Of a stretch of 64,000 nucleotides of DNA, positions 1 to 10,673 are shown piece after piece; the first letter of the stretch is position 1; each line of letters begins with the position of its first letter. The notes beneath the pieces are model-generated. The model did not search any database and was not told where the DNA came from. It saw only the letters and a list, made by a program, of their open reading frames with translations. This DNA is from Erodium maritimum (taxonomy: Eukaryota > Streptophyta > Magnoliopsida > Geraniales > Geraniaceae). The translations under genes and the position numbers were made by a program. The stretch is from positions 40,069,039 through 40,133,038 of the forward strand of contig OY997590.1 in NCBI GenBank assembly GCA_963921825.1, read 5' to 3'.

Positions 1-790
1 ATTTGTGTATGAACTGTGGTGTTTTGAATTGTGTTGATGCTTGATTGTATTTAACTGGTTTATTAAAAACATTATTGATCTTTGGGTGTATTATTCAAAG
101 TTTTCTTACTATTTTTTTTCATTTCATTTTAACAAGATTAATGATCGTTTTTTTTCTTTCATTTTGACATGATTAATGATCTGATTTTAACATAATTAAA
201 AGAGGGAGGCTTCAGAGTTGATGCTTGATTTTATTGAATTGTCTTGATGATTGAGTTGATTAATTTTTAAACGTTCAAAATTGATTAAATCTTATCGTTT
301 TCTTAAATTTCAAATTTCACATTTTATAGCTGATTCAATCATTAATCGTTTTCTTCAAAAGTATTAAGTAATTACTTGATCTGTTTTTTTATTTTCAATA
401 TTGAACTGTGTTGTTACTTGACTGTATTGAACTGGTTTATTAAAATCATTATTGATCATCATCATTTTTTAGTGTGTTATTCAAAGTTTGCTTATTGTTT
501 TTTTTTCATTTCATTTTAACAAGATTAATGATCTAATATATTTTTTTCATTTTAACATGATTAATGATATGATTTTAACATTATTAAGAGAGGGAGGCTT
601 CAAAGTTGATGTTTGATTGTATTGAAATGTCTTGATGATTGAGTTGATTAATTTTTGAAAGATCAAAGTTGATTTAATCATTAACCGTTTTCTTAAATTT
701 CAAAGTTCAAAGATCATAGTTGATTCAATCATTAATCGTTTTCTTCAAAAGTATTAAGTAATTACTTGATCTAGTTTTTTTTTCAATATT
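1..790. repeat. AT-rich tandem duplication, unit about 380 bp
   Basis: Two diverged copies of one AT-rich unit lie head to tail, roughly 30-400 and 405-785. Landmarks recur in the same order 377 to 390 bases apart: ACTGGTTTATTAAAA at 54 and 431, and TTCTTCAAAAGTATTAAGTA at 351 and 741. Poly-T runs and small gaps separate the copies. No open frame, domain or transposon end is visible. Bases 791-943 are similar AT-rich sequence in which the phrase CTTAAGTGC..TTGATAT.AGTTGGTTC occurs twice. Confidence 0.8.
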
Positions 791-2671
791 GAACTTAAGT
801 GCCTACTGTTTTGATATTAGTTGGTTCTTAAAAAGTTAGTTTCTAAAATTGCAATTTTAATGCTTATTGTTTCTAATGTCACTTTAATGCTTGCTATTTA
901 AAAAAAAAACTTAAGTGCTTACTGCTTTGATATGAGTTGGTTCTTTTTTTTGCTAGGCGGAATTTTTATTAGAGATCCTGTCCTCTAAGGTGGAAAACGA
1001 GGATAGAATTGTAAAATCCACTCCCGGTCAACGCCAGTCAAATCAGCGAAAAACAGGAAAATTTAAAAAATTTAGACAGACACTTAAATGAACCTAAATT
1101 TGACCCCGAGGGTCATACCGGACTTAAGTTGACCCCGATATCGACCAAAGTGCGTTCCGGGGGACTCAGGGCAACTTTCTGACCAATTTGGGAAATGTTG
1201 ACTTTTCGCTGGAAAAGTCAACCGAGCGACGTTTTGGTCCGTTCGAGGCCCATTTTGGATCCAAAAAGCTTAGCCGTCATCGCAGCGGTCTTAGTTGAGT
1301 CGTTTCCATGTAGCCCGTGAAGTTTCATAATTTCTTGGAAAAAGTGCCCGTTCTGGGCCCGAAACAGCCGAATTTCGCGAATCTGATTAGAAAATATCTA
1401 GAAGATATTTTCCAAAAAGGTGTGGGACCCACTTGCCACATGTCACCAATGTGTAAAAAAGGAGAGAAAAATAGAAAGTTTTAGAGAGAGAAGGAGAAGG
1501 AGAAAAGAGAAGGAGTTTGCTAGGGTTTTGCCATTTCTCGATCATCCGACCGGTGGATCGTCTCAACGATAGAAGAACCGAGTTCCCATCGACATTCTCT
1601 ACGGTGAGCAACTATCTGATTTTCGTTTTGTTAAGTTTGAAAGTTAGGGTTTGGGTTAAAACTAGTGGTTTGTGGTTGAGTTGAGGTGTGGGGTTCGTTG
1701 GAGACGTTTTGGGATGAAGATTGGAAGTTTTCCGGTGACCGGAAGCTCGGGGGAGCTCTGGCCACCGTGTAGGGTGGCTGGCCGGACTTGTAGGGTGGCT
1801 GGTCGGAGCTAGGACCGGCCACCACCATGGTGAACCGGCCCTAAAGCGGCCCTAGCCACCCACGGCCATGGATGGCCGGGTGGGGCCCACAAGCCCGGGT
1901 ATCGGGTTTTCGTGTTCGGGTGGTTTAGGACGTTCCCCAAGTAGTTAATCCACACCCGGATCGAAATTTGGAATTAAATTGTGAAAGTTGTAATTGACGG
2001 GTTTAGAAACTTTAAACGCGAGTTAAATTACTCGGAAGTCGGAAACTGATTCCGTCGAGTGCATAGGAACCCTTGGATTATTCTAAGACCGTAGAAACGA
2101 AAACGGGAATTTTCGGAGCCCCAGAAGGACGTTTTCCAATCCCGGGCAGATTCGTCGGGTCGGGCGAAACGGGCCTTTCCGGGTCCATTATCGACAATGT
2201 CGAGTAATTGGTAAGTTTGGGAGTGATCGAGATTGTCGGGGTTACTTCTGGGCGTCAAGTTTATTAAAATTCAGTTTATGCTTACGAGCTTAAAAGTGTT
2301 TCAAATTGTGTTCTTTTTAGATCGTGCCACCGACAGAGGAAAGGGGAAGCTAGGCGAGTGATCGAGATCACGCCGGAGCTTGATTGTGAGCTTTTGGGGA
2401 AAACATACAAGGTAGGGAAAAGTAGCCGGATCTCGGCCCTGACTAGGGAAAGTTAACAGTTGAAATGCATGTGACACTTGGGTGTCGTGGGTTAAGTAAG
2501 TTTATCAAATGATCAAAAGGCAGGCGACAGCGGGTGGTGTCGTATGATACGGGAACATATCGAACAATAGAAATGCATGTGACACTTAGTAGTGTCGTAG
2601 GAGCAGTGAACTTATCGATATTAGAATTACTTGAGGCATTTGATTATGCCCGGAGGTTGATTGGTTAGTTT

Positions 2672-3225
2672 GTGTCTTGGGTGGCCATGAGTGCCCGTGG
2701 GCTTATTGAGCCAGTTTCTTTACTGTTGGTGTGTCTTGGGTGGCCATGAGTTCCCGTGGGGTTGTTGAGCCCGTGTCTTTACTGTTGGTGTGTCTTTGGT
2801 GGCCATGAGTGCCCGTGGGGTTGTTGAGCCCGTATCTTTACTATTGGTGTGTCTTGGATGGCCATGAGTGCCCATGGGGTTGTTGAGCCCGTGTCTTTAC
2901 TGTTGGTGTGTCTTGGGTGGCCATGAGTGCCCATGGGGTTGTTGAGCCCGTGTCTTTACTGTTGGTGTGTCTTGGGTAGCCATGAGGCCCATGGGGTTGT
3001 TGAACCCGTGTCTTTACTATTGGTGTCTTGGGTGGCCATGAGTGCCCATGGGGTTGTTGAACCCGTGTTTTACCGTTGGTGTTTGGGTGGCCATGAGTGC
3101 CCGTGGGGTTGTTGAACCCGTGTTTTACCGTTGGTGTTTTGGGTGGCCATGAGTGCCCGTGGGGCTGTTGAACCCGTGTTTTACCGTTGGTGTCTTGGGT
3201 GGCCATGAGTTCCTGTGGAGTGTTA
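2672..3225 (+). repeat. 59-bp minisatellite in solo LTR
   Basis: About nine tandem units carry the core GGTGGCCATGAGTGCCCGTG followed by GGGTTGTTGA.CCCGTG. The first units are spaced exactly 59 bp (core at 2680, 2739, 2798) and later ones are shorter. The open frames across the array on both strands are products of the repeat, not genes. A diverged version is in the solo LTR at 23705-24255. Confidence 0.9.
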
Positions 3226-3317
3226 AACTGGTGTTGTCAGTGTTGTTGAACTTTCCTTGTGATTGTGATTGTGGCTACCTGGGGTTGGTGAGTGACAGGT
3301 TGATAGCCTGATCCGAC

Positions 3318-3510
3318 TTTGTGTCGGGAAAAGTGCGACAGGTCGACCTCCTGATCCAACCGTCGTGTTGGGAAAAGTGCAACAGGTCGACAGCCTATCC
3401 GATTGGGGTCGGGAAAAGTGCGACAGGTCGACAGCCTGATCCAACCGTCGTGTTGGGAAAAGTGCGACAGGTCGACCACCTGATCCAACCGTCGTGTTGG
3501 GAAAAAGGGC
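3318..3510 (+). repeat. GGGAAAAGTGCGACAGGTCGAC minisatellite
   Basis: Five imperfect units with the core GGGAAAAGTGCGACAGG followed by TCGAC..CTGATCCAACCGTCG. They lie downstream of the GGTGGCC array in the same solo LTR. Confidence 0.8.
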
Positions 3511-3797
3511 AGGGGGTTACTGAGCAGCTGGAGTGCGATCCTTTGCGATCTTGTTTGGTGTGCGATCCTTTGTGATCTCGGGTGTTGTGTGGTTATCTTT
3601 CGTGTCCCTGGAGGAAGTCGTAATCGTTGTGTCGTGTCTACATTACGTGTCCGAGTGTCGGGTCGGCTGAGGAAAGTAACCGTGTGTGTGTTAGTCGGGT
3701 TACTTGAGTTGGGGGGTAGTGGTCCCCGGTGTTGGGTTGTTGTTGGTGTTACCGGCATTGTCTGCTAGTATGCTGTGGTCAGTCTGTTATCCGTGGT

Positions 3798-3815
3798 GGT
3801 GAGCGAACGCTCACC
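3798..3815 (+). promoter_or_regulatory. Conserved LTR hairpin GGTGAGCG-AA-CGCTCACC
   Basis: An 8-bp perfect inverted repeat with a 2-base loop lies about 290 bp before the LTR end, followed by GCTGCTTTTCCTACAAG. The same hairpin and downstream motif recur at the matching place in the other gypsy LTRs here, for example 24936-24953, 32612-32630 and 60788-60805. Its function is unknown. Confidence 0.7.
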
Positions 3816-4451
3816 CCTAGCTGCTTTTCCTACAAGTACTGGTCGCGGGACGGACTAGGTGAGCTCTCGAAGCTTGAAGAGCTAGGAGCGGGAGTCTGGG
3901 TTTCCTTTTGAGTCTAGCGACGTACGCCTTGTATTTTATCCGCTTGTTGGGACGTACTTTTGAGTTGTAAATTATTATTTTGATTAACTAAATGGTAGTT
4001 TTAAAGTGATTTATTTAAAAGGTTTGAAAATGTTTTTTGTCTTAAACGTTCGCGTTCCGGGTTCGGTTTTTCTTAATTTGGGGCGTGACAAGAATAATAC
4101 AAACCAAAGCGGGGATGAAACAAAAACCTTCTAAAAAATAAACCAAAACGAGCAGAATAAAATAAGTACAGGAAACAACAAAACCTGCACAAAAATAAAA
4201 ATCTCTAATGCCACCAACATCTCCCTCAAGTTGGCCCTAGGTCGGGGTCAGAGAAAAACTCACACACTTCCCTAAGGAAGTACACCAATCTTAAAACCTG
4301 CAACCCTGAATCAAATCTCCCGCCAAGCGTAAAACACTAAAGGAATGAGCTTGCAACTTCCTCAAAACTTCATCAAGATTGTCAACCTGACCCTTATAAA
4401 CTGCACCATTCCTTTGAAGCCAAACATGTCAACATGTTAAATAACCAATTT

Positions 4452-4718
4452 TCAGCCACACCTTATTATTCTTAAAGACTCTGATATCATTCTAGATTTC
4501 CAAAAATGCCTTAAAATCAGCCGACATAACCCAAAACAGTGACACCACCCATGTATCCTACTGCATAAACTTGCAGCATAATCACAATGCAATAAAAAAT
4601 GCATTGTACCCTCAAATACCAACTTGCACATTTTGCACATCATATCATTTAGAGCAATTCTGCATCCTCTCGCCTCCAAGAAACCAAAATACGTAAAGCA
4701 TTGTGCATAATTAGCCAT
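4452..4718 (-). pseudogene. LINE reverse-transcriptase zinc-binding (zf-RVT) fragment
   Basis: An 88-codon minus-strand frame holds the end of a plant LINE ORF2. It has the zf-RVT signature CxxC (in MMCKMCKLVFEG) followed by H-x4-C (in HFLLHCDYA), where L1-type ORF2 proteins carry a zinc-binding knuckle downstream of reverse transcriptase. In the family this domain follows endonuclease and RT, neither of which is present. The frame starts inside the domain and ends in degraded sequence, so it is a relic of the LINE at 944-4903 and not a host gene. Confidence 0.7.
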
Positions 4719-4899
4719 ATAAACATACTATATTTGGGGGGGGGGGGAACCTTTTAACCAAAGAAGAGGAGACCAAAACATTGGATCAGAAGGAGGAGCT
4801 AAAAGCTTATAAACCGTACCTAAGGGGAAACGAGTGTTTTTCACCCGCACTACTTTATCCACGGAATCAGGTAATCAAACTATCTTGAGTAAGGACCTC

Positions 4900-6190
4900 T
4901 TAACGTAAAAACCGTGTGAACCAATCCAAACCATCTAATTTAAGAATGGATGGATGAGATGCAATTGAGTTGTTGACTGTAAAAACACAACACTTTTTTG
5001 TAAGTAGTAGGAGCTTTTTAGTAAAACTATCAGATTATATTTTTTACCAATTCACTAATTTAGTTTTTCCTGTTTCGTTTGAACTCCGATTGGCTTCAAA
5101 CTTGCGCCAATATTTTTGTTTTTTCAAGGGCTTTCTATCAAGATCAGTGATGAATATGTTTTGAAGCACGAAAAAAATCTATTTTTGGACTGATTTAAAA
5201 AAATATATATATCTGGGTAATTTTTATCAACACTTTACACTGGTTTTATCAACACTGAACCGTAGTTTTATCACCTTATTTTCCAAAACCGAACATTTTT
5301 TGTATCACCTCATCACATGTCTTTAATGGACATTAAGCACTAGTTTTATCAATACTAAACACTATGTTTATCACTAAATTACATGCGTTTTATCACCGTG
5401 TCATATGTTTTTTTATCAACACTATTTTGGGGCTGATTTTTAAAAATATATATATATCTGGGTAATTTTTATCAACACTTTACACTGGTTTTATCAACAC
5501 TTTACACTGGTTTTATCAACAATGACACTAGTTTTATCACCTAATTTTCCAAAACCGAACATGGTTTTTTATCACCTCATCACATGTGTTTTGTAAACAC
5601 TAATCACTAATATTAAAAACTATGTTTAGCACTAAATTACATGTGTTTTATCATCCCGTCACATGTTTTTTTATCAACATTAAACTCTAATTTATCAGTT
5701 TTATTATCGAAATTGAACATGATTTTTATCACCTTAATACTTGTTTTCTATCACCTCAGTACGTGTTTTTTATCAACATTTTAGCACTAGTTTGATCACC
5801 CCCGATATAAAACATTTATTAGTGAAGATTTATCAATACTCAACATTATTTTAATCACCCCGATATAAATTTTTATTTCCGTGCTTCAAAATATATTCAA
5901 TATGCTACTTGATAGATAGCCCTTGGAAAACGAAAAATATTGACGCAAGTTTGAAGCTAATCGAAGTTCAAACGAATCGAGAAATATTAAATTAGTGAAT
6001 TGGTGAGAAAAAGTGTCCACATGTCCACGTGAAACCATGCTATTACAATTATGTCCTTGCTTGTATATGAAAGAATGAAATTGGTGTGAATTTTGGGTGG
6101 GATTGGGGTGATGATGTGACATCATGGTGAATGTTGGATCTTAAGAAAGTGTGACTAAGATGAGTTCACACGGTTTTTAGGATAAGAGAG
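4900..6190. mobile_element. Foldback/long-TIR DNA element (MULE-like?)
   Basis: Two long inverted arms (about 4905-5180 and 5880-6185) enclose a repeat-rich centre. The outer part of both arms reads TAAAAACCGTGTGAAC. Further in, both arms carry the same block, which translates as the near-identical peptides FELRLASNLRQYF on opposite strands. Long arms and a tandem-repeat core suggest a non-autonomous foldback or long-TIR Mutator-like element. I could not find a convincing target-site duplication, and the left edge overlaps the end of LINE coding sequence, so the exact ends are uncertain. No transposase is present. A one-armed relative of the inner block is at about 19480-19565. Confidence 0.6.
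5215..5870. repeat. Degenerate TTTTATCAACACT repeats
   Basis: The centre of the foldback element is built from many imperfect short units around TTTTATCAACACTTTACACTGG and TTTTATCACCT, at irregular spacing. An exact duplicate TTTACACTGGTTTTATCAAC occurs near 5480-5515. No coding potential. Confidence 0.75.
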
Positions 6191-6191
6191 G

Positions 6192-7030
6192 TTTCTATTA
6201 GATTTGTCCTCTTAATCATAAATAACAATTATTTAGATTCCAAAATATTAGGAGATTTCAAAATTTACAGCAACTCCCATGAATTTTCAAAATTTAATCT
6301 ACTCTACCAATTAGAGAATAATTAGGGTTTTTCAAAACACATAGTAGAAATTTCAAAAAATTCAATTTCATAATCTTTCAAATAACCATAAATCAAAACA
6401 ACCTTGACTTCCAAAAATCAGAAAATTTCGATTAGTGCATCATCCTACATGAATTTCATAAATTCCGTTTTCTCCAAGATCGGGAAAATTAAGGTTTCAG
6501 ATAAACCTATGATACAAGTCCGAAATTTCCAATTTTAAAATTTTATAACTCATTATAAATCAGATTACAAAATTTTAGAATTTTTCAAAATCTCAAGCTC
6601 CCACTATGAATTTCGAAAATTCAATGTAACTTTCTCGATAGAACATAGTTCGTAAAGTTCATAACTATTTATGAATTCGAGGTAAAATCATGAAAACTTC
6701 CAGATCACTATATAACCCCATTATACACTTACAATAATTATCTCGTGATTTTATAAGGTTCTTAGATGTAGTATTAAGACAATCTTAGATACTAGATCTA
6801 GATTCTTGTTTAATAACAACTTGAGTTCTCGAACTCCAAATTTCAATTATTTTATGTCTGGACGCCATTAATTTTCATGATATATAATAACAAAATATCA
6901 TTAAAATATATTAAAATATTTTATACAAGTCTGGAGTTGACAGTTCCGGAAATTTTAAGAAAAACGATTTTTTCCTTAATCCAATCAACTTCAATTATCA
7001 AGAAATACAAGATAGACGATTAATGGTATG
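6192..7030. other. AT-rich stretch, probably leader of the minus-strand copia
   Basis: No gene is visible. It lies just downstream (minus strand) of the copia primer-binding site at 7035-7047, so at least its right part is probably that element's untranslated leader. The left part is unassigned. Confidence 0.4.
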
Positions 7031-7617
7031 TGAAGGATCTGATACCACTGTTGGATTATAGTATGTGTTACGTGAACACGACGGAAAACAATATTTTTTA
7101 GGTCTTTGTCAAGTGTAATCTGATTGCACATTGATCACACACTCTTGTAAATCCTAATCTATGCGATAATTTAAAGGAGATTAACTCAATGTAGAGCATA
7201 AATTGGTTCGAGACGGGGAACTTTGGATAGTCGGTGTAGGTGCCCAAGTGTTCTCCCTCTAACGGTATCCACACGAGAATGATGGATCCACAACTGAGCA
7301 CGCTAATAGACCTTGAACGAACAACTCTCTCCTCACAATTATGGTGACCGAAAATTTCAGCTATTAAGCTTTATTTTTTTCCAAGGCAACCCTTTATTTA
7401 TAGATGTTGGACTTACCTTAAGTTCAAGCTAACTAGGATTAGGAAACATTGACCGAGTCCAACTAGCCTTCCTTATTCAAGACCTTCTAAAAATTAAGGT
7501 TTTCTTTTAATCCTTTTAAATAAATAAATACTGAAAATATATCCAATTATTTAGGGTTGGCCGAATACCCGTGTTTACTATAAGGGTGTTCGACCAAGCT
7601 CATATAATTGATATATT
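7031..7617 (-). mobile_element. Ty1/copia-like 5' LTR and primer site, truncated
   Basis: Read on the minus strand, an LTR ends ATAATCCAACA at 7049 and is followed after one base by TGGTATCAGATCC (7035-7047), a match to the 3' end of initiator Met tRNA and so a primer-binding site. On the plus strand the LTR starts at 7049 with TGTTGGATTATAG. A TATA box (TATAAATA on the minus strand, near 7393-7400) lies inside. The copia element at 7618 cuts the LTR off. No coding part of this element is recognisable; it is broken. Confidence 0.65.
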
Positions 7618-8440
7618 TGTTAGTCTTAGTGCCTGTAGTTCAATCATAAATGTCCAAATGTATGTATCATCATTAGCAACAAAAGTAAAGCGGCTTTATA
7701 TTACTTATGTGTTGGAGTAATATTTCGATGTGTGTTCTGATATATGCCCACCATGCGAATAGAACCATAGATCGAGATGGATCACACTTGATGGGTCCCT
7801 AGTCAATAAAGCTTCACTAGAAGCGACTAGTATGAAAGATGGCTCTTCATGGCTTACGTTCTGTAAGTCATTGGAATGGGATTCTGGAGTCTGATCAGAG
7901 ATATCATGAGGGACATGATATTGGACGACCCGCCCTGAATATGTGCCATATATTGAGTCATGAAAATATTCAGTGTCGTAGCTTGTCATGTATCCTTAGA
8001 CCAAGGAGTCTTTGTGATCGCTATGCAGTCAACAACTAAGTTTGACCTGAGCCTAACGTTGTCCGTAACAGGGCTTCCATAACGGCCAGGATTGGCTTGG
8101 GGACGGGTTGTACGAGTGACACGAAAGACGGCTAAGGGATTTATCCCTCATACTGAGGTATGAGAAAGATATCGGTTCTCGGCCGCTTGATCGAGAGTGA
8201 CTGAAAGAATAACATGGTCATGCACATGATACTAGGTATCATATATTTAGTCATCTCACATATCAAGGAACAGTGATTGAGAATAATAAGGATGACGGCT
8301 CTATGCCTTATCTCAATCAGGATATCGGAGATAAAAGGATAATGACAGGGACGAGAGAAAGGTTAGAATCGATTGGTTCGATTCGCTATGTAGTGTCAGG
8401 CAATACTAAAGTCTCGTTAGTTGCCACTTATATAGGATCA

Positions 8441-9741
8441 TGGTTGTAAATGGCGCTAGGCGTTAGTCGGGAGGCGAGGACCCCTAGGCGTTAGGCGGGG
8501 ACTAGTCGGGGCCAAGGAGGGGCCTAGGCGGATTTTATTTTTTAATTATTTTTAATTATTAATAAATACTTATTAGACATTTAAATATACATATTTAGTT
8601 ACATATATTATTTTTCTATTTTCAGATACAACTTTTAATAAAACATATCAAATACCCGTTACTAAGATGGTTAAAAATAATAGTAAATATATATCACTTT
8701 TTTTATTATCATAAATATTAGGGATAATTCCATTTTAGTACCCTAAAATTTTCGGATTTCGTTTTTAGTACCCTAAATGTTTTTTGTGCCACTTCAGTAC
8801 CCTAAATCTTCATTTATTCCAGTTTAGTACCCAACGTCTGATTTTTTATCTATAAAAAATCATTTTTATTTTTCAAAAATTCAATTTGTTTAAACTACCG
8901 AAGGGTAGTTTTGGTATTATTATAAAAGATAGGGTCATGTGCAAGACACATGACGTTTTTCCATCCAAAAATGGATGGAAAATCAGACATTGGATACTAA
9001 ACTGGAATAAACAAAGATTTAGGGTACTGAAGTGGCACAAAAAACATTTAGGGTACTAAAAACGAAATTCGAAAGTTTTAGGGTACTAAAATGGAATTAT
9101 CCCTAAATATTAATATTGATTTTAATATTAATCTTTATTATATAACTTTTAATGAATATGCCTCTTAAAAATTTCCCTCCCACGTACATCATTTCCCCCT
9201 CTTTCCAATATTGCTTTTCAGACTCCAAGAAGCCAACATTACAAGTCTCACGACTCACGAGACTCATTAATTCCTTTAATGCTCTTTTTACCTTCACGAA
9301 ACCCATTATTTCATATTTTTTTTAACTTAATTCAAAAGAGAGATAAGACAATCCTTTAATGCCCTTTCATCTACTTTCACAGTTTCACCTTCTCTATACT
9401 CATCATCCGATTATTTTTCTCACCTTCTCTCTAAACTTCATAAACATCTTCGTTTCTTCCCGTTCTTCTTTCATAACTACATGAACTGTACTTGTATGAA
9501 CGTGAGTCTTCCTCTTAGTCTTGTTTTCCTGTTCCAGACACACTAATTGCCGTAAAATCTAAGCTCCAACCGCCAGGATCCAATCGCCGCCAGCCCGCCT
9601 AGGCGCCCGCCCCGCCCGCCCAACCGCATGAAAGTCGGCATGGCGACTTTCCACGCCCGACCACACCGAATCCTGGCGCCCACCCTGTATTTGGCGCCTA
9701 GGCGCCCGCCTAGGCGGCGCCTCGGCCGCCTTTTACAACCC
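8441..9741. mobile_element. hAT-like non-autonomous element, GC-rich ends
   Basis: An insertion in the copia 5' LTR. The related solo LTR (12611-14283) runs through this point uninterrupted (GGATCAAGTAAAATG), which fixes the ends near 8441 and 9741. The ends are inverted: GGTTGTAAATGGCG at the left and the complement of GGGTTGTAAAAGGCGG at the right. Both flanks are rich in CCTAGGCG motifs. Plant hAT-type elements have such ends, but the expected 8-bp duplication is degraded (TAGGATCA against TATACAAG). No transposase is visible. A 383-bp MITE lies inside. Confidence 0.65.
8721..9103. mobile_element. MULE-type MITE, 9-bp TSD TAAATATTA
   Basis: A 383-bp foldback MITE starts GGGATAATTCCATTTTAG and ends with its complement; the inverted arms run for over 100 bases. 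It is flanked by a perfect 9-bp duplication, TAAATATTA (8712-8720 and 9104-9112), the size made by Mutator-like transposases. No coding. A second copy is at 57502-57882. Confidence 0.9.
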
Positions 9742-10106
9742 TATACAAGTAAAATGAGATTTTACGTTGATCTATCGACATGCATAAACCTAAGGGTCAC
9801 ACCGAAGGATGAAACTCATTGACACATTTATGGAGAATGGCCAAAAGAGAGTTGTCTCGGGACATGACCAAAACTGGGTTTTGGGTCATGTGCCCGTAAG
9901 TGAATAGGACATTACGGATCAAGACAAGACTTGGAGTCTTGGGATTGATCGAATCGGATAATGTTGGACATTTCCGGTATGGAAGGCTTGGAGGCGATGA
10001 ACACGTCACGGGACCTCGATGGAAATGGCCATGGGCCATGTTCCAAGAGGCCCATGAAAGGCCCATTCAACCAAGGCCCATGGAACTAATTAATCAAGTC
10101 TTGATT

Positions 10107-10200
10107 AATTAGTACTAAGTAACCAAGACAAGGATTAATTAGTACTAAGTAACCAAGACAAGGATTAATTAGTACTAAGTAACCAAGACAAGGATTAAGG
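10107..10200 (+). repeat. 30-bp tandem repeat, three copies, in copia LTR
   Basis: The unit TTAGTACTAAGTAACCAAGA plus CAAGGATTAA occurs three times at a 30-bp step (AGTACTAAGT at 10111, 10141 and 10171). The related solo LTR has a single copy near 13780, so the expansion belongs to this LTR. Confidence 0.9.
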
Positions 10201-10661
10201 TGTTGGTGATTCACCACCTAACCCATCTTGTCTTGCCATACCTAGCACCATACTTGTCTTACTTCACACCATACTTCACACCTAACTTGTCTTTGATGGT
10301 TGTTGATGGTTTAAGTCATCTTTTTCCTACAACAAATCACAAGACAAGAAGAAAAACATAACTTCTCTCCCTCTCACCCTACAATTTCTGGTTTGGCATT
10401 TTTCATCTCTCTTGTTGTGTTCTTGAGTCATTTAAAGAAGAACTACGTGGCTTTGATTCCAATTGGATATGTAGACGTCTTGGAGACTCAAGTCGATCAT
10501 CGTTTCTTTGGTGTTCTCTTCCTTTTCTTAAACTAATTGGTAAGGAAACATCCATATAGTTTATTCTCTTGTGTATCTAATATTTGGTAGTGTTCTATGA
10601 CATGGTCTCGAGTTATTTCCGCTGCAAGTACGTGTTCATACCCTCCATCGAGACCCAACAG

Positions 10662-10673
10662 TGGTATCAGAGC
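10662..10673 (+). other. Primer-binding site (tRNA-iMet type)
   Basis: TGGTATCAGAGC, one base after the 5' LTR end, matches the 3' end of plant initiator Met tRNA, the usual primer for copia and gypsy reverse transcription. Confidence 0.85.

Larger units (their letters stand above)
1010..4090 (+). mobile_element. Ty3/gypsy solo LTR (Tekay/Del-like), TSD AGAAT
   Basis: A 3,081-bp solo LTR begins TGTAAAATCC and ends GGGGCGTGACA. It is flanked by a perfect 5-bp target-site duplication, AGAAT (1005-1009 and 4091-4095). No primer site, polypurine tract or coding region adjoins it, so the element was reduced to one LTR by LTR-LTR recombination. The plus orientation is inferred from related LTRs in this window that adjoin integrase and a polypurine tract. 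The LTR holds two minisatellites (2672-3225 and 3318-3510) and a conserved hairpin (3798-3815). Related LTRs lie at 21910-25223 (+) and 60516-62812 (-). Confidence 0.9.
944..4903 (-). mobile_element. L1-type LINE 3' fragment, split by a solo LTR
   Basis: This is the 3' part of a minus-strand plant LINE. Its poly(A) tail shows as a T run at 944-951, and the tail is preceded on the minus strand by CTAATAAAAATTCCGCCTAGC, the AATAAA-like end seen on other LINE ends in this window. The solo LTR 1010-4090 interrupts it with a perfect 5-bp duplication, so the LINE pieces are 944-1009 and 4091 to about 4903. Translation of 4903-4750 gives KNTRFPLGTVYKLLAPPSDP and WSPLLWLKG, typical of the region just before the LINE zinc-binding domain. 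The element is 5' truncated, has stops, and is dead. Its 5' end abuts the foldback element. Confidence 0.75.

Noticed and set aside
2841-3206. A 121-residue minus-strand protein with HGHSWPPKTPT-like repeats
   Set aside because: It is a readout of the 59-bp minisatellite; the opposite strand is equally open, and the unit is LTR DNA.
4741-4751. A run of G considered as a possible structural or telomere-like motif
   Set aside because: A single homopolymer inside the LINE coding remnant; no repeats around it.
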